In this document: positions 37,801-47,900 of the stretch, piece after piece | How positions within the stretch are numbered: position 1 is the first letter of the stretch | How the letters are laid out: each line of letters begins with the position of its first letter | Assembly: GCF_001936475.1 (NCBI RefSeq) | Contig: NZ_MSPQ01000001.1 | Span: 496,001-560,000, forward strand | Length of the DNA: 64,000 nt | Source: Algoriphagus marinus | GTDB lineage: Bacteria > Bacteroidota > Bacteroidia > Cytophagales > Cyclobacteriaceae | Reading direction: 5' to 3' | Made by a program: the position numbers and the translations under genes | Notes under the pieces: model-generated | Databases searched by the model: none | Told to the model about the DNA's origin: nothing | What the model saw: only the letters and a program-made list of their open reading frames with translations

Positions 37801-39213
37801 CCTGTTTTTTCCGCTAAAATCAAGCAGTTGGGAGTGAAACATAACAACATATCTACCATTGAGTCCACCGGGATTTTTGATTTATCCAGAGTGAGGTTGA
37901 CTGAGCCTGTGATAAATGTGTATCTCGATTCCGAGGAAAAGGAGACAAGTAATTCAGTTCAGAATTCCCGAAAAGAAAATGCTTTTGTTTCCTCCATAAT
38001 TCTCCAAGATCTTCTAATTCAGCATGGAAGTGTTACCCTTCACAACAAAGAGACGGGGCCAATACCTAGGTTGGCATTTTCCAATTTAGATTTTGAAATC
38101 AATGATTTGAATCTCAACCTTATGGGTCAGGATATGGATCTGAGACCACAATTTCTACTAGAGAAGGATTTAAGCCTCTCACTGACCAATTACCGTTTGA
38201 TGACCAAGGATAGTTTAAATAAAATTCGAATTGGTAAAATCAAGTTCTTTGAAAATGACCTTACACTGGAAAACGTATTTTTTGGGCCTGCGGTAGGGAG
38301 GTATGAGTATATGCGAACTCGAGGGTTTCAAACTGATGCGATAGAAGCATCAATAAAAAAAATCTCGTTAGTTGATCTTGATTTTGATACTTACTTCAGT
38401 TCAAAAAAGATTAAAGCGAAAAAATTGGAGTTGGAAGGATTGGACCTGGATGTATTTCGAGATAAGAGACTTCCCATACAGGAAGGTGTGGTCAAGCCGA
38501 TGCCGCAAGAAATGATGCAAAATGCTCCGTTCGATATGGAATTGGACTCGGTGATTTTAAGAGAGGGTAGAATTGAATATCAAGAATTTGCTCTCAGAGG
38601 AATGGCGCCTGGTTTTATCCGATTTGAGGACTTAAATCTGAATATTTCTCCTTTTGTTCTTACGCAGCCAGGATCAGATTATCCTGAAAAGAAATCAGTA
38701 ATACATGCGACCACGAATGTTATGGGCCAAGGTCATGTAAAACTGAAGTCAGTTTATTTCTTTGAACCATTGTCCCCTATGGAAGTGGAAATTTCTATGG
38801 GTGAATTTGACCTTACTCTGGCAAATAGCATGCTTACAAACGGAGCATTTATTAAAGTAGTAGATGGAAGAGTGACTGATGGCAAATGGGATTTCAAAAT
38901 TAACGAGAATGAGGCTTGGGGTAAGATGAATTTTAGATATGAGGATTTGAAAATTCAATTTTTAGATTCTGTGAGTATGCTTCCAGGTACAGGTAAATTG
39001 GGATTAATGACTTTTTTAGCTAACACCATTACCAAAAAAAGTAATCCAAGAAAGTTCTTTAATAATCGGGTAATTTCAGATGTGTACTATGAGCGGGATA
39101 AATCGAAATTTATTTTCGGCGGATGGTGGAAAGCCACCTTTAGTGGTCTTAAAGGAAGTGTTGGATTAGGTCAGCCGAAGATTCCAAAAAGAAGAGAGGA
39201 TAATGAAGAATAA
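34855..39213 (+). CDS. Very large AsmA-like membrane-anchored periplasmic protein
   Basis: ATG 34855 is chosen; a TTG one codon earlier is in frame. The roughly 1452-residue protein starts basic (MDRKDRTKNFKHPIRKK) and has one N-terminal helix (about 21-45, ILMIIFLSILFLEFLVYF). The long beta-rich region after it has repeating elements of the form IxNPxxxLxL...LxIDSxxxxDGxIxY, as in DNPNLSLDLPD, DSPKVEFKEL and IDSVSFSDGQIKYENF. The C-terminal segment (LTLANSMLTNGAFIKVVDGRVTDG, GKLGLMTFLANTITKK) resembles AsmA/DUF748 proteins. That family forms elongated grooves thought to bridge the periplasm for lipid transport or envelope maintenance. The family call is by pattern only. It lies directly downstream of the two tRNA-like RNAs but beyond a terminator, so probably is a separate unit. 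Confidence 0.65.
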   Translation: MDRKDRTKNFKHPIRKKIVRILMIIFLSILFLEFLVYFGSNLLLSNWTRQKINESTKGVYEVDFNRVNFSLIRRGLFLDGIILKPVNSRMDNQDQALFDLYLDQLAIKSLWYSFSSGVFSIGKIELDNPNLSLDLPDRQNFDDQSEIVPQKESRVKALEAEIKKSIDRLSFAGVYIYEIEIVHADLFFLNFLSENSLKAENTKLIVKDVNWVTQQEWKTPFNAKGFEFDLENVNFPLPDGVHTVSATNVKVSSLDNQIDLKGLQLTPDRTKESKAYYDVSLKDLRVGNVDLNTAFMTSKVLIDEIVLANPNFKVERRITSEKDTTSSGNLNDLIDGILESIEIKELSVVQGSFLTSDFQDSLKNRIEIKDLDFNMIKFYLGNDLERRKNQFFYGQDASMRIKDASLYLSDDIHVIYGESVTLSSFKDELIIENVRVEPRVESLEALDPDNIIQISLPKLALNNANLKQFYNQGKLEMDELIIDSPKVEFKELNQKEKRPFKDGKASELLKGYMDEVSIAKLQLNDGEVQFTDEAGVRSNDIGFERFSLLLEKVLIRPNLTTSIQDIFLAEEMVLSMDKYRLKLRDNLHEFLAGEILIDSKNSRVVIKDFSLKPENPDAVQNALDAYNKTVVIDVEIPEFRIEGIDLQAAFWDEKLIVGEILIPSPKAELKRYRKKIVSSNASEQLNSADEFETLLTSYFSYIQIDSVSFSDGQIKYENFSGSKDISLSEDSLSLKLKGFLIERGVPVEEGRTFFSEEIDLSLAKYSFNVAGGNYEVDTDNLNYNSKSKTIFIDNLRLFPSKEIDSKIAFEVKLPEVAFRGVDLQSFLFDNTLILDRLAVNGSEIELGINRDFEAGAKTSKKKSTSNKALPKAIDEIRIKKIDALDSKLTINYLTGKSDVQSIQTNFDLEVSGLRLDSTTSSKENFSRLFEEIDLKLENFSFALPDSIHNLKFTSLEVNNKEEETVFSDFEISPINTIGKQGVPVFSAKIKQLGVKHNNISTIESTGIFDLSRVRLTEPVINVYLDSEEKETSNSVQNSRKENAFVSSIILQDLLIQHGSVTLHNKETGPIPRLAFSNLDFEINDLNLNLMGQDMDLRPQFLLEKDLSLSLTNYRLMTKDSLNKIRIGKIKFFENDLTLENVFFGPAVGRYEYMRTRGFQTDAIEASIKKISLVDLDFDTYFSSKKIKAKKLELEGLDLDVFRDKRLPIQEGVVKPMPQEMMQNAPFDMELDSVILREGRIEYQEFALRGMAPGFIRFEDLNLNISPFVLTQPGSDYPEKKSVIHATTNVMGQGHVKLKSVYFFEPLSPMEVEISMGEFDLTLANSMLTNGAFIKVVDGRVTDGKWDFKINENEAWGKMNFRYEDLKIQFLDSVSMLPGTGKLGLMTFLANTITKKSNPRKFFNNRVISDVYYERDKSKFIFGGWWKATFSGLKGSVGLGQPKIPKRREDNEE

Positions 39214-39346
39214 GGTCTTAAAAAAAATAAGAAAGCTCAATTGAGAAGTCAGAGTGCGCTTGAAAATTAATTCGGATGGTAATCTGATTAGAGGAATTCG
39301 AATTACATAATTCGACTAGGGTTTGGATAGTGAGGTTTCTGAAAAC

Positions 39347-39391
39347 AAAAAGCAGAAATTGGGAAATAAAGCTTCCAATTCCTGCTTTTTT
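39347..39391. terminator. Bidirectional terminator between convergent genes
   Basis: AAAAAGCAGAAATTGG (39347-39362) pairs with CCAATTCCTGCTTTTT (39375-39390), 15 of 16 positions, with A and T tracts at the two ends. It serves the AsmA-like gene on the plus strand and, overlapping its stop codon, the T9SS gene on the minus strand. Confidence 0.8.
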
Positions 39392-42300
39392 ATTCTCTTA
39401 AAAGTTTTAGCTGCTGGGAGTTATTTCCCCATATTAATTGAAGGATATAAACTCCTGGGGTTGATTGTTCCATATACCTGTTGACCACATCAGAAACGAC
39501 TTCTACTTGATTGACAGTGAATGTTTCGGAAACACCTCTGATATCAGAGATTTGAATCAAGATTGGTTCATCGTTATATACTGCTCTGTTTAACAAATCA
39601 ACAGTGATCGTACTTTTTTTAGAGCTTGGGTTAGGGTATACTATCCAGGAACCCTGACCTTTAATACCATCTACTTTGATCGACTTTGTTACACTGTAGC
39701 TAAATGAACCATCAAAATTTACTTGTTTTAATCTGTAATAGACTATTCCACCAGAAGCTGGAAGGTTCGTATCAGTATAACTATAATCCTTAGGCGATTC
39801 AGAATATCCTTGTCCTACTTCTTGCCCGATTTTAGTCCAAGCGGTTACTCCATCTACCGATCGCTCGATCTCAAAGTGGGAGTTTTCCCATTCTTTAGCT
39901 GTGGCCCAGGATAGTACATCACTTCTTTTTTCTGAGTTATATTTTACATCGAAGTAGAGATATTCAACTTCTAGGATGCGGAAGTTTTCATAAACAATAT
40001 AGACAACGCCATCTCCACCCTTACCACCTTTGCCATATCCTGCACCACCGCCAGAACCAGTTTTATTTCTACCTGTACCTCCTGTAGCACTAGGACTTGA
40101 TAAATTTCCATCCCCTCCAAGTTTTACTCCGTTAACAGACCCTCCAATCCCAACTTTTTCTGTTCCATTGAAATATTCGCCAATCCCACCTCCTCCGGCA
40201 CCAAAGTATTTAATGGAGTCACCCATGATCAGTGATACCCCTTTTCCTCCATCGCCACCTTCACCTTGACCATTTCCTGCAGCCTTCCCATCTGGACGAT
40301 CTGAAGCAACCCATGGAATCAACCCTCCTCCTCCTCCTCCAGCAATAGCATTCTGATTTGTATTATAATCACCATTTCCTCCTGGATTTCCATGATATAA
40401 AGTGACATTAGAACCTGAATAAGATATAGGGATTGAATTTCCTCCATTGCCGCCCTGCCCACTAGGGTTAGGTCTTGCCCCTCCACCTCCTCCGGAGGAA
40501 CCATTTGCGCCAGAAATGGAGCTTTGAGAACCTCCCCCTCCTCCTCCTTGTACTAAAATATTAATCGAACTTCCATCGATATGGCCTGAAAATGATGAGG
40601 GATTACCATTCCCTCCAGATGTGTTTTGAGTTGAGGCACCAAGTCCACCCGTTCCCACAGTAATAGGAAATGTCGAACCTGCTGGTAATCCATAAGGATT
40701 AGAAGTAGAAAATAATTGTTTTATTAAAGCTCCAGATCCGCCACCACCAGAACCAAAGCCGCTGCCCCCTCCACCTCCGCCACTACCAACGTATACCGTA
40801 AAATCCGCTAATCCCTCTGGAGCGGTCCAAGTATAGTCACAGGTAAATTCGATTATTGTAGTTCCAGAAATTGCCCCGTCATCAATTACCTTAAAACAAG
40901 GATTCACAGGGGGAAGTGGATAGGTAATAATCACATAACCAGATGCTCCTGAACCTCCATCACGATTATCTATTGATCCACCACCACCTCCACCAAATGG
41001 TAAACCTGGCTTACCTCTGTTTGCAGCTGCATTTCCACTTACACCACCCGGTCCACCTGCTCCCCCGTCTACTCCGCCACCTTTACCTCCAGCAGCTCCA
41101 ACTGATGTAGTTGTTGGATTATTGCCTGGATTACCATCGGTAGTTTGTCCTAGTCCGCCTAGGCCTCGAGTTCCTCCATTTGCTCCTTCTCCACCGTATG
41201 CATAAGCAAAACCTGTCGTAGGAAGATTTGGGGGACTTGAATCCCGCGTGGCCCAACTTGTCCCTCCGTTCGCCGCTGGAGTACTAGAGGAGGTTTGTCC
41301 AGCCCCACCTGTACCAACAAAAATTCCAATTGCTTCTCCGGGAACGACTGAGATAGTTTGTTCGGAATATCCTCCTCCTCCTCCTCCTGCGCCACTGGAA
41401 CCTCTTCCACCACCACCACCACCGGCATAAACTTTAACAGTGATTTGAAAAATACCTGCTGGTACATAAAATGTTCCATTTGTGTCGAAAATTTTTGGTT
41501 GTATTCCAAAGAAAGTAACATTATTTGCAAATAAAGGAACTGGGCAGGTAGTCGGATCAGTTACTTTTCTGATTGAATTTATTGTCAGAGAAGTAAGGCT
41601 TTCATTGTTTATGCCTGGGCTGGAAAAGGTACCTATTCCATTGATAAAATTTACGGTGATATTAGTTGCAATAAGGGGATTAGCTAAGCCCCTTTGATAA
41701 TTTACAACATAAGAACCATTGGTAAGTGAAGCAGGACTTACCGTCAATTTAATAGTAGCCGCACCTCCTAAATTTGAAGGAGAAACAGAGGAAATATCGG
41801 TGAGTGTGTACTCTGGCTGAACATCAATAATTCCTGTGGCAACGACAGTTCCACAACCTCCCGTTAAGGGAATACTATAAGTTTTCGGGCCAGGAGTTAC
41901 TGTTGCAGCCACTGTCCCGCTGATGGTTATTGTTCCGTTTGTAGCGGATCCTGTCCAGACAGCAGAAAGTCCCGTCGGAAGTCCAATTGGTGCACCTATT
42001 CCTGTTGCACCTACAGTGCTGTGTGTAATGGTAGGAAATACTCCAGTATAACATGCACTTGGATTTGGATTCGATGGTGGGGTCACGGTGTTTTTTAGTA
42101 CTGTAATCGTATTTGAAGTTGCAGGTGAAGTCGCTCCACAACCCTGAGCATCTTGGTAATTGACAGTAACTGATTTGCTACCTGGTGTGAGCCATTTTAA
42201 GATTAAACTTGAACTTCCATTTCCTCCAGATGTGATTAAATAATCGGTACCTAGTATCCCAGGAATAGTCCAAACGTAATTGGTTTCGCCAGCTTGGGTT

Positions 42301-44531
42301 GAATATGTCACATCACTATCTACACATGTTGGGCTAGATGGCTGTGCTATAAATGATACTATTGGGAGTGCATTTACCACAAATGCTCCTGAAATTCCAC
42401 TGGTAACTGTGGTTCCACAAGAGCCAGAAGAAGAGACTTCTACATAATAGTATTTTGTTCCAACGACAGTGTTAAGTGGTAAATAACTGGAGGAGTTTGC
42501 CCCTGTAATTGGACTTCCACCAGAGTTCACATTGGTAGTATTACTATACCATTGGTAGGTGAATCCAGTTCTATTTGCCACAGAAATGGCACCAAAAGCT
42601 GTGGTGTTAATACATCTGGACTGACCAGCTGGTCTTAAGTTTGGAGAAATAATAGCAGCAGTTGCATTCACAGTAATTGTTCCAGTGGCATTGACAGTCC
42701 CACATCCACCGATTAAAGGAATTGAATAAGTAAATACTCCTGAATTAGCTGGAGTCCCCGAGATGGATATTGTATTGCTAGTAAAAGAAGTTGACATCCC
42801 TCCAGGATTGGAAGGGCTCCAAGCAATAGCCCCAATTGCGGTAGCGCCTGTAGTCGTATGTGTGATTGCAGAAGGTAAAGCAGTGCTTATACAAACAGTT
42901 GGTGAGCTAGAAGCTGCAGTAACCGTGTTGGTTGGGGTTACTATATAAGCTCCAGATACTGAACTTGTAACAGCTGAACAAGTTGGCGAGCTTACGACTA
43001 CGTAGTAATAAGTGGTTTCTGAGGTCGAATTAGGAGGAGTATACGTGTTCGAAGTAGCTCCAGAAATTGAATTTGGTGTCGTATAATCCGGAGTATCATT
43101 GCTAAACCACTGATAAGTGTAACCAAATCCAGTTCCAACGGACATTTGGCTAAAAGCTAAACCGTTAATACAAGTTGTACCTCCTGGTGTGTTTTGGCTT
43201 TTAATGCTTGGGGTTTCATTGATAGTAAGAGTTCCTGTAGCATTGATTGTCCCACATCCACCTGTTAGTGGTATGGAGTAGGGGAAAGAACCAGAAACTG
43301 TTGGGGTTCCAGAAAAAGTGATTTGATTTCCAGCCCAAGCAGCTGTCACTCCAGTTGGCAAACCAGTAGGAGTTCCAATGCCTGTAGCTCCTGTGGTAGC
43401 TTGAGTTACGCCAGCCGGCAGGGCAGAATCTTGGCAGAATGTGCTGGAGGAAATTGTTCCGACTGTGTTGTTTGGTGTCACTGAAAAAGAACCATTAAAT
43501 GATCCAGGTCCAGAACAAGAGCCGGAAGTAGTTCCTACTGTTGGATAGATAGGTGCCAAGGTATAAGAAAAAGTGCCTGCAATAGTGGAAGCGCCTGATA
43601 TGATGATTCTTCCATCGACATTTGAGACACTGACTCCTGAAGGAGGGGCGGCAGAAGGACTTCCGTTTAGAACCCAATCCAGTGTATATCCTGTAGCGCC
43701 AATTAGGTCATATACTACTGGTCCGAAACCGGTTCCTAAGCAAACAGGGGTAGGGTTTGGATTACCAGAAACTAGTACATTTGAACAAGCCCAAGAAATA
43801 ATAATTTGTCCGTTTCCTCCATTACCTCCACTAGCATTACTTCTGCCTTCACCACCACCGCCGCCTCCAAAATTTCCTCCTGGACTTCCATTGGCTCCTG
43901 GATTGCTCCCAATACCTCCTGAACCACCGCCTCCGCTGTTAACTCCATTTCCTGCACCTCCAGCACGAGGAGTTGCACCTGAGTCGTTATTTCCATTTTG
44001 GCCATTGCCTGAAATTCCGCCTGCACCACCTCCACCAGATCCTCCTGAATTATTACTGCCAGTTCCGTTTGGAGAACTTCCTCCAGAGGATCTAATATCA
44101 CCAGAAATTGAAGCTACTCCGCCCGCACCTCCTGTCAGTCCAGAACCTTTTGAACCTCCATTGGCTATGAATAAGTTGCCAGTGTGGCCAAACGAAGATG
44201 TTCCTCCGTCAATTGCTGAACTCGAATTAGATTGACCAGAACCTCCAGAACCTACTTCAAAAGGAGCTGAGGTGAATCCGACGCCAAATGTATAGGAATT
44301 AACCCTTGTGAAAGCCCCTCCTCCACCGCCTCCAGCACCTTTGTTGTCTCCAGTAAATCCTCCACCGCCTCCAGCACCCCAAATAGAGACTTGAAGGGTA
44401 GTTTGGTAAGGTTTAGGGAAAGTGCCTGTACCTAATGCAGTGATTGTAATTGTTCGACTCTGCCCATACCCCTCCCAGCTGAAAAAAATCAGGAATGTAA
44501 AAAATAGGATAGGCCGAAAATTGATATCCAT
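39390..44531 (-). CDS. T9SS cargo protein with glycine-rich domains and Ig/PKD-like repeats
   Basis: This 1713-residue secreted protein has a signal peptide (ILFFTFLIFFSWEGYGQ). Three glycine-rich domains lie near residues 25-250, about 1010-1205 and about 1225-1515. Each starts with a strand segment (TTLQVSIWGAGGGGG, ITVKVYAGGGGGG, FTVYVGSGGGGGG) and ends with a hydrophobic strand (GQIIISW, GYVIITY, GVVYIVY). Between the first two are Ig-like units with YQWYSN segments, units with GxPTGLPTGV and GTVNATGTI, and one PKD-like unit. The last 200 residues are an FN3-like module (VLSWATAKEWENSHFEIERS, YYRLKQVNFDGSFSYS) and a type A sorting domain (WIVYPNPSS, GVYILQLIWG). It is probably an adhesin or matrix protein on the cell surface; ligand unknown. 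Confidence 0.82.
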   Translation of the reverse strand: MDINFRPILFFTFLIFFSWEGYGQSRTITITALGTGTFPKPYQTTLQVSIWGAGGGGGFTGDNKGAGGGGGGAFTRVNSYTFGVGFTSAPFEVGSGGSGQSNSSSAIDGGTSSFGHTGNLFIANGGSKGSGLTGGAGGVASISGDIRSSGGSSPNGTGSNNSGGSGGGGAGGISGNGQNGNNDSGATPRAGGAGNGVNSGGGGSGGIGSNPGANGSPGGNFGGGGGGEGRSNASGGNGGNGQIIISWACSNVLVSGNPNPTPVCLGTGFGPVVYDLIGATGYTLDWVLNGSPSAAPPSGVSVSNVDGRIIISGASTIAGTFSYTLAPIYPTVGTTSGSCSGPGSFNGSFSVTPNNTVGTISSSTFCQDSALPAGVTQATTGATGIGTPTGLPTGVTAAWAGNQITFSGTPTVSGSFPYSIPLTGGCGTINATGTLTINETPSIKSQNTPGGTTCINGLAFSQMSVGTGFGYTYQWFSNDTPDYTTPNSISGATSNTYTPPNSTSETTYYYVVVSSPTCSAVTSSVSGAYIVTPTNTVTAASSSPTVCISTALPSAITHTTTGATAIGAIAWSPSNPGGMSTSFTSNTISISGTPANSGVFTYSIPLIGGCGTVNATGTITVNATAAIISPNLRPAGQSRCINTTAFGAISVANRTGFTYQWYSNTTNVNSGGSPITGANSSSYLPLNTVVGTKYYYVEVSSSGSCGTTVTSGISGAFVVNALPIVSFIAQPSSPTCVDSDVTYSTQAGETNYVWTIPGILGTDYLITSGGNGSSSLILKWLTPGSKSVTVNYQDAQGCGATSPATSNTITVLKNTVTPPSNPNPSACYTGVFPTITHSTVGATGIGAPIGLPTGLSAVWTGSATNGTITISGTVAATVTPGPKTYSIPLTGGCGTVVATGIIDVQPEYTLTDISSVSPSNLGGAATIKLTVSPASLTNGSYVVNYQRGLANPLIATNITVNFINGIGTFSSPGINNESLTSLTINSIRKVTDPTTCPVPLFANNVTFFGIQPKIFDTNGTFYVPAGIFQITVKVYAGGGGGGRGSSGAGGGGGGYSEQTISVVPGEAIGIFVGTGGAGQTSSSTPAANGGTSWATRDSSPPNLPTTGFAYAYGGEGANGGTRGLGGLGQTTDGNPGNNPTTTSVGAAGGKGGGVDGGAGGPGGVSGNAAANRGKPGLPFGGGGGGSIDNRDGGSGASGYVIITYPLPPVNPCFKVIDDGAISGTTIIEFTCDYTWTAPEGLADFTVYVGSGGGGGGSGFGSGGGGSGALIKQLFSTSNPYGLPAGSTFPITVGTGGLGASTQNTSGGNGNPSSFSGHIDGSSINILVQGGGGGGSQSSISGANGSSGGGGGARPNPSGQGGNGGNSIPISYSGSNVTLYHGNPGGNGDYNTNQNAIAGGGGGGLIPWVASDRPDGKAAGNGQGEGGDGGKGVSLIMGDSIKYFGAGGGGIGEYFNGTEKVGIGGSVNGVKLGGDGNLSSPSATGGTGRNKTGSGGGAGYGKGGKGGDGVVYIVYENFRILEVEYLYFDVKYNSEKRSDVLSWATAKEWENSHFEIERSVDGVTAWTKIGQEVGQGYSESPKDYSYTDTNLPASGGIVYYRLKQVNFDGSFSYSVTKSIKVDGIKGQGSWIVYPNPSSKKSTITVDLLNRAVYNDEPILIQISDIRGVSETFTVNQVEVVSDVVNRYMEQSTPGVYILQLIWGNNSQQLKLLRE

Positions 44532-44969
44532 TTAAAATACGATATAATGCGTTTCATCATATTGAAAAAGCTTTTCAAAGTTAGTGTATTTTTATGAATA
44601 ACAAGAATAATCTTTGATAATCAGGGGGGTAGGTATTTTTGTAGGAATCAATTTTTTTTTTTTGGAAGTGTTAAACCTTTCAGAGAGGGTTTAGTGATAC
44701 ATAGACCACTTTTAGGAATAAATTTATTTAGGTGAAAAAGATTTAAAATTTCAAAATGGATTAAATATCAAAATAAAGAAAACACTATTAGAGTAATTTC
44801 GATATAATTTATCTTTTTGTAGTATGCCCAAAAATGGCCGTGGCTTTTGAGAATGCCAAAAAGTTAACTTGCTGAATCAAGGATTCAGGATTTTCTTCTT
44901 TAAGAATGGATGGGCTTTTTAAAGAGACTTATGCTGTTTCAATTTCAAAAATAAGCTACCCTTGAGGGC
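44532..44969. other. Intergenic region between two T9SS surface-protein genes
   Basis: These 438 bp of AT-rich DNA have no supportable ORF. They contain the promoter of the 39390 gene near the left end (44576-44605) and the terminator of the giant gene at the right end. A small TAAACC/GGTTTA hairpin (about 44667-44690) lies between them. Nothing else was recognised. Confidence 0.5.
44576..44605 (-). promoter_or_regulatory. Probable promoter of the 1713-aa T9SS protein gene
   Basis: Read on the minus strand, CTTG (44605-44602) is followed after 18 bp by TAACTTTG (44583-44576), a match to TAnnTTTG at near-canonical -33/-7 spacing. It lies about 45 bp upstream of the start codon. Confidence 0.6.
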
Positions 44970-44972
44970 TTA
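44944..44972 (-). terminator. Terminator of the giant T9SS gene
   Basis: On the minus strand TAAGC (44972-44968, beginning with the stop codon) pairs with GCTTA (44956-44952). Inside it CCCT pairs with AGGG, and a run of Ts follows. The stop codon is part of the stem. Confidence 0.65.
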
Positions 44973-47900
44973 CCTCATCAAAATCACCTTAAGGTATTCC
45001 TTCCAATCTCCCCAAGCGATCTCTATAGTATAAACACCAGCAGCTTTGTCTCTCAGTATGTCTGAAAGTTGAATGCTAAGTTTAACTGTAGATTCGCCTT
45101 CAATAATTTCAAAAACTCCAGTAGAAGAAATTACTCTGACGATGATTTTTTCATCATTATAGGCTCCCGCATCCAGCATTTCCAGATTGATCGGATCTCC
45201 TGTAGTTGGATTAGGGAAGACTCTCCAGCTAGTTGTGCCGGGTACTGCTTCTACTTTAATAGACTTAGTATCGCTGTAAGTTGATTCTCCATCAAAATTA
45301 ATTTGCTTCAATCGATAGAAAATATTTCCTCCAGCCAACGGTAGCTCCGAATCCCGGAAATCATATTCGATAGTTCCATCGGAATAGCCAGCACCCTTAA
45401 CCTCTCCGATTTTCTCCCAAGTTTTCACATTATTTACCGATCGCTCAACCTCAAATCGATCATTTTCCCACTCTTTGGTAGTAGCCCAGGATAAGTCACC
45501 TGATCGCAACGGTGAATTATACAATGCTTTGAAATAGCTCAATTCAACAGGGAGGATACGGAAGTTTGGATATCTGATATAGACGACGCCTTGGAAGCCC
45601 GCACTACCGCCTGTTCTCCCTGCGCCTCCACCGGAACCATAGGTAGTGGCAGGAAGACCTATTCCAGTATTGTTGCCTCTGCCTCCAGCATAAAAAGTTG
45701 CACCTCCTGATCCCGCATATTGGCTTCCTCCCATTCCCGGTTCGTTAACAGTAGCACCTGCTGATGTGCCTCCACCCCCAGCACCATAATAAACATCCTC
45801 TCCGGAAATGCTTCGCATTTCTCCATTTCCACCCGATCCTGCACTCATCATGTTTGCATCACCTGACCCATCTAGCCCATCCGTGATAGCTCCCCCGCCA
45901 CCAGCGCCCGATCCTCCGAAGCTTTGACCGAACGCAGTTCCTCCATTATTTCCTTCTCCGTCATCAGAAGCATCTGCAATTCCTCCTCCAGAGGTATCCG
46001 TTCCGAAAGCGGCTCCACCTCCACCTGATCCACCGTTGCTACCAGATCGAATGCTTTGATCAGAACTCGAGGTTCCACCACCTCCACCTCCAGCGGCGAT
46101 TAGGTCAGTGAATGTATTACTACCAGCAAAGTCAAAGGCTGGACCAGAAAATGCAGAACCTTCTCCATTTTGTCCTTGAAGATTCCCGTTAGTTGCGCCT
46201 AAACCTTGTCCTCCTGGTGAAACATTGAATACAGCACCTTGTAAACCAGGAGATCCATTCATAGAAATACCCGTGTATTGCTGATAAACGACTGCTCCGC
46301 CTCCGCCTCCGCCAGCAGCGTCGCCAAAGCCTCCACCTCCGCCTCCACCAACAACTAAGACTTCAAATTCATCCAAACCATCCGGCGCAGTCCAGTTACA
46401 ATCTCCAGTAAATCGAATGATAGTATATCCTTCTGAATCCGTGTATTGGTAAACGTCACCAGAACTCGAACATGGAGGAGGAGGGGTGCAATCATAGGTG
46501 ATCACAATTCTACCATTCGGACCTGTAGTGCTCACAATTGCTTGTGCTAATCGATCAACAACAGGTTCTGTGTCAGGAACCTCCGTCACGAAAACATCGG
46601 TGCCATCAAAAACTAAGAAAATTTGGCCTCCAGGCTGAACTGTCATTATTTGTGATGCGGTAGCTCCACCTAATCCATCTCCAAAGACTTCAATCCTTAC
46701 TTGAAAAATATCAGTTGGGACGGTAAAAGTGGCGTCTCCATCGGCAGCCAAATACTCTGTGCTACAATTGATTCCAAAAGGAATTGTATTGTTTGTGGGT
46801 ACTGAGAATGGACATTGATCGGCAACTCCTTGGATGGAGTTTATAGTAAGGATTGTTGTTCCTTCATTTGAATAGGGGAGAGATTGGAAGGTAAATTGAC
46901 CTGCTGTGGTGACTGTCACAGTAATCGTTTGATCTGCAACCGCATTAGTACCACTTGTGCTATAAATAATCTCATAATCTCCCGGAGTGAGCTCAGGACT
47001 GTATATCGTAAATGTAGAGACATAAGGAGGAGTGGAGCCTACTGCAGGATTGACCACCTCAATATTCGAAATCGGGTAGGATGGATCAGCTACAGTGATG
47101 GTTCCTGTTGCATTGACAGAACCGCAGCCTCCAGTCAGAGGAATACTATAATTGAAAACTCCGACCTCCATAGGAGTACCTGAGATAGTAATATTCCCAG
47201 TCGCAGAGTCAAATGCTGCACTTACCCCTAGCGGTAAACCATTCGCTCCTGCAACGCCTGCATTTGAAATTCCGGTTGCCCCAGTTGAGGTATGAATTAT
47301 AGTAACCGGTTGAGGAACATCCAAACATAATGGAGGATCCGGATTTACAGGGGCTACCGTATTTTCTGGAATCACAGTTACCACTACTGTATTCGTAGGG
47401 ATTGATATGCATGCTACTCCATTCAAGGTAGAAACTGTTATTCTTCTGAATTGGGTAGTTTCAGACAGCGCTGGTGAATCATAAGTGGCAGCAGTTGCCC
47501 CAGAAATCAGGGTCCAGCTAGGATTGGAGGAATTTGTAAACTCCCATTGGTAAGTGATGGTTCCATCTCCTGTACCACTTGACGAGCTGGTAAAAGCCAC
47601 AGGATCATCTCCTGTACAAATGGTTTGATCTGATGCTATTAATCCGGCTACCGGCTCGGATTGTAAGGTGATAGTTACTGGATTAGTGGCAGGTCCCTCG
47701 CAACTATTCGCACCTACTGTGGAAATGGCATATCTTCTATATTGGGTTGTTTCTGCTAAAACAGAAGGAGCATAATCTGCACTGGAAGGATTTCCAGGAA
47801 CATCTACCCAATTTGGAGAAGAGATGTCAGTATTCATTTCCCATCGATAGGAGATTACTGCGCCAGCATCTTGTGGAGTATAGACACTACCGGTTATTGC

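Noticed and set aside
43573..44235. Long proline-rich plus-strand frames opposite glycine-rich coding regions (also near 40030, 55525-56616 and 57229)
   Set aside because: Gly codons read backwards give Pro codons and suppress stops; these are shadows with no signals of their own.
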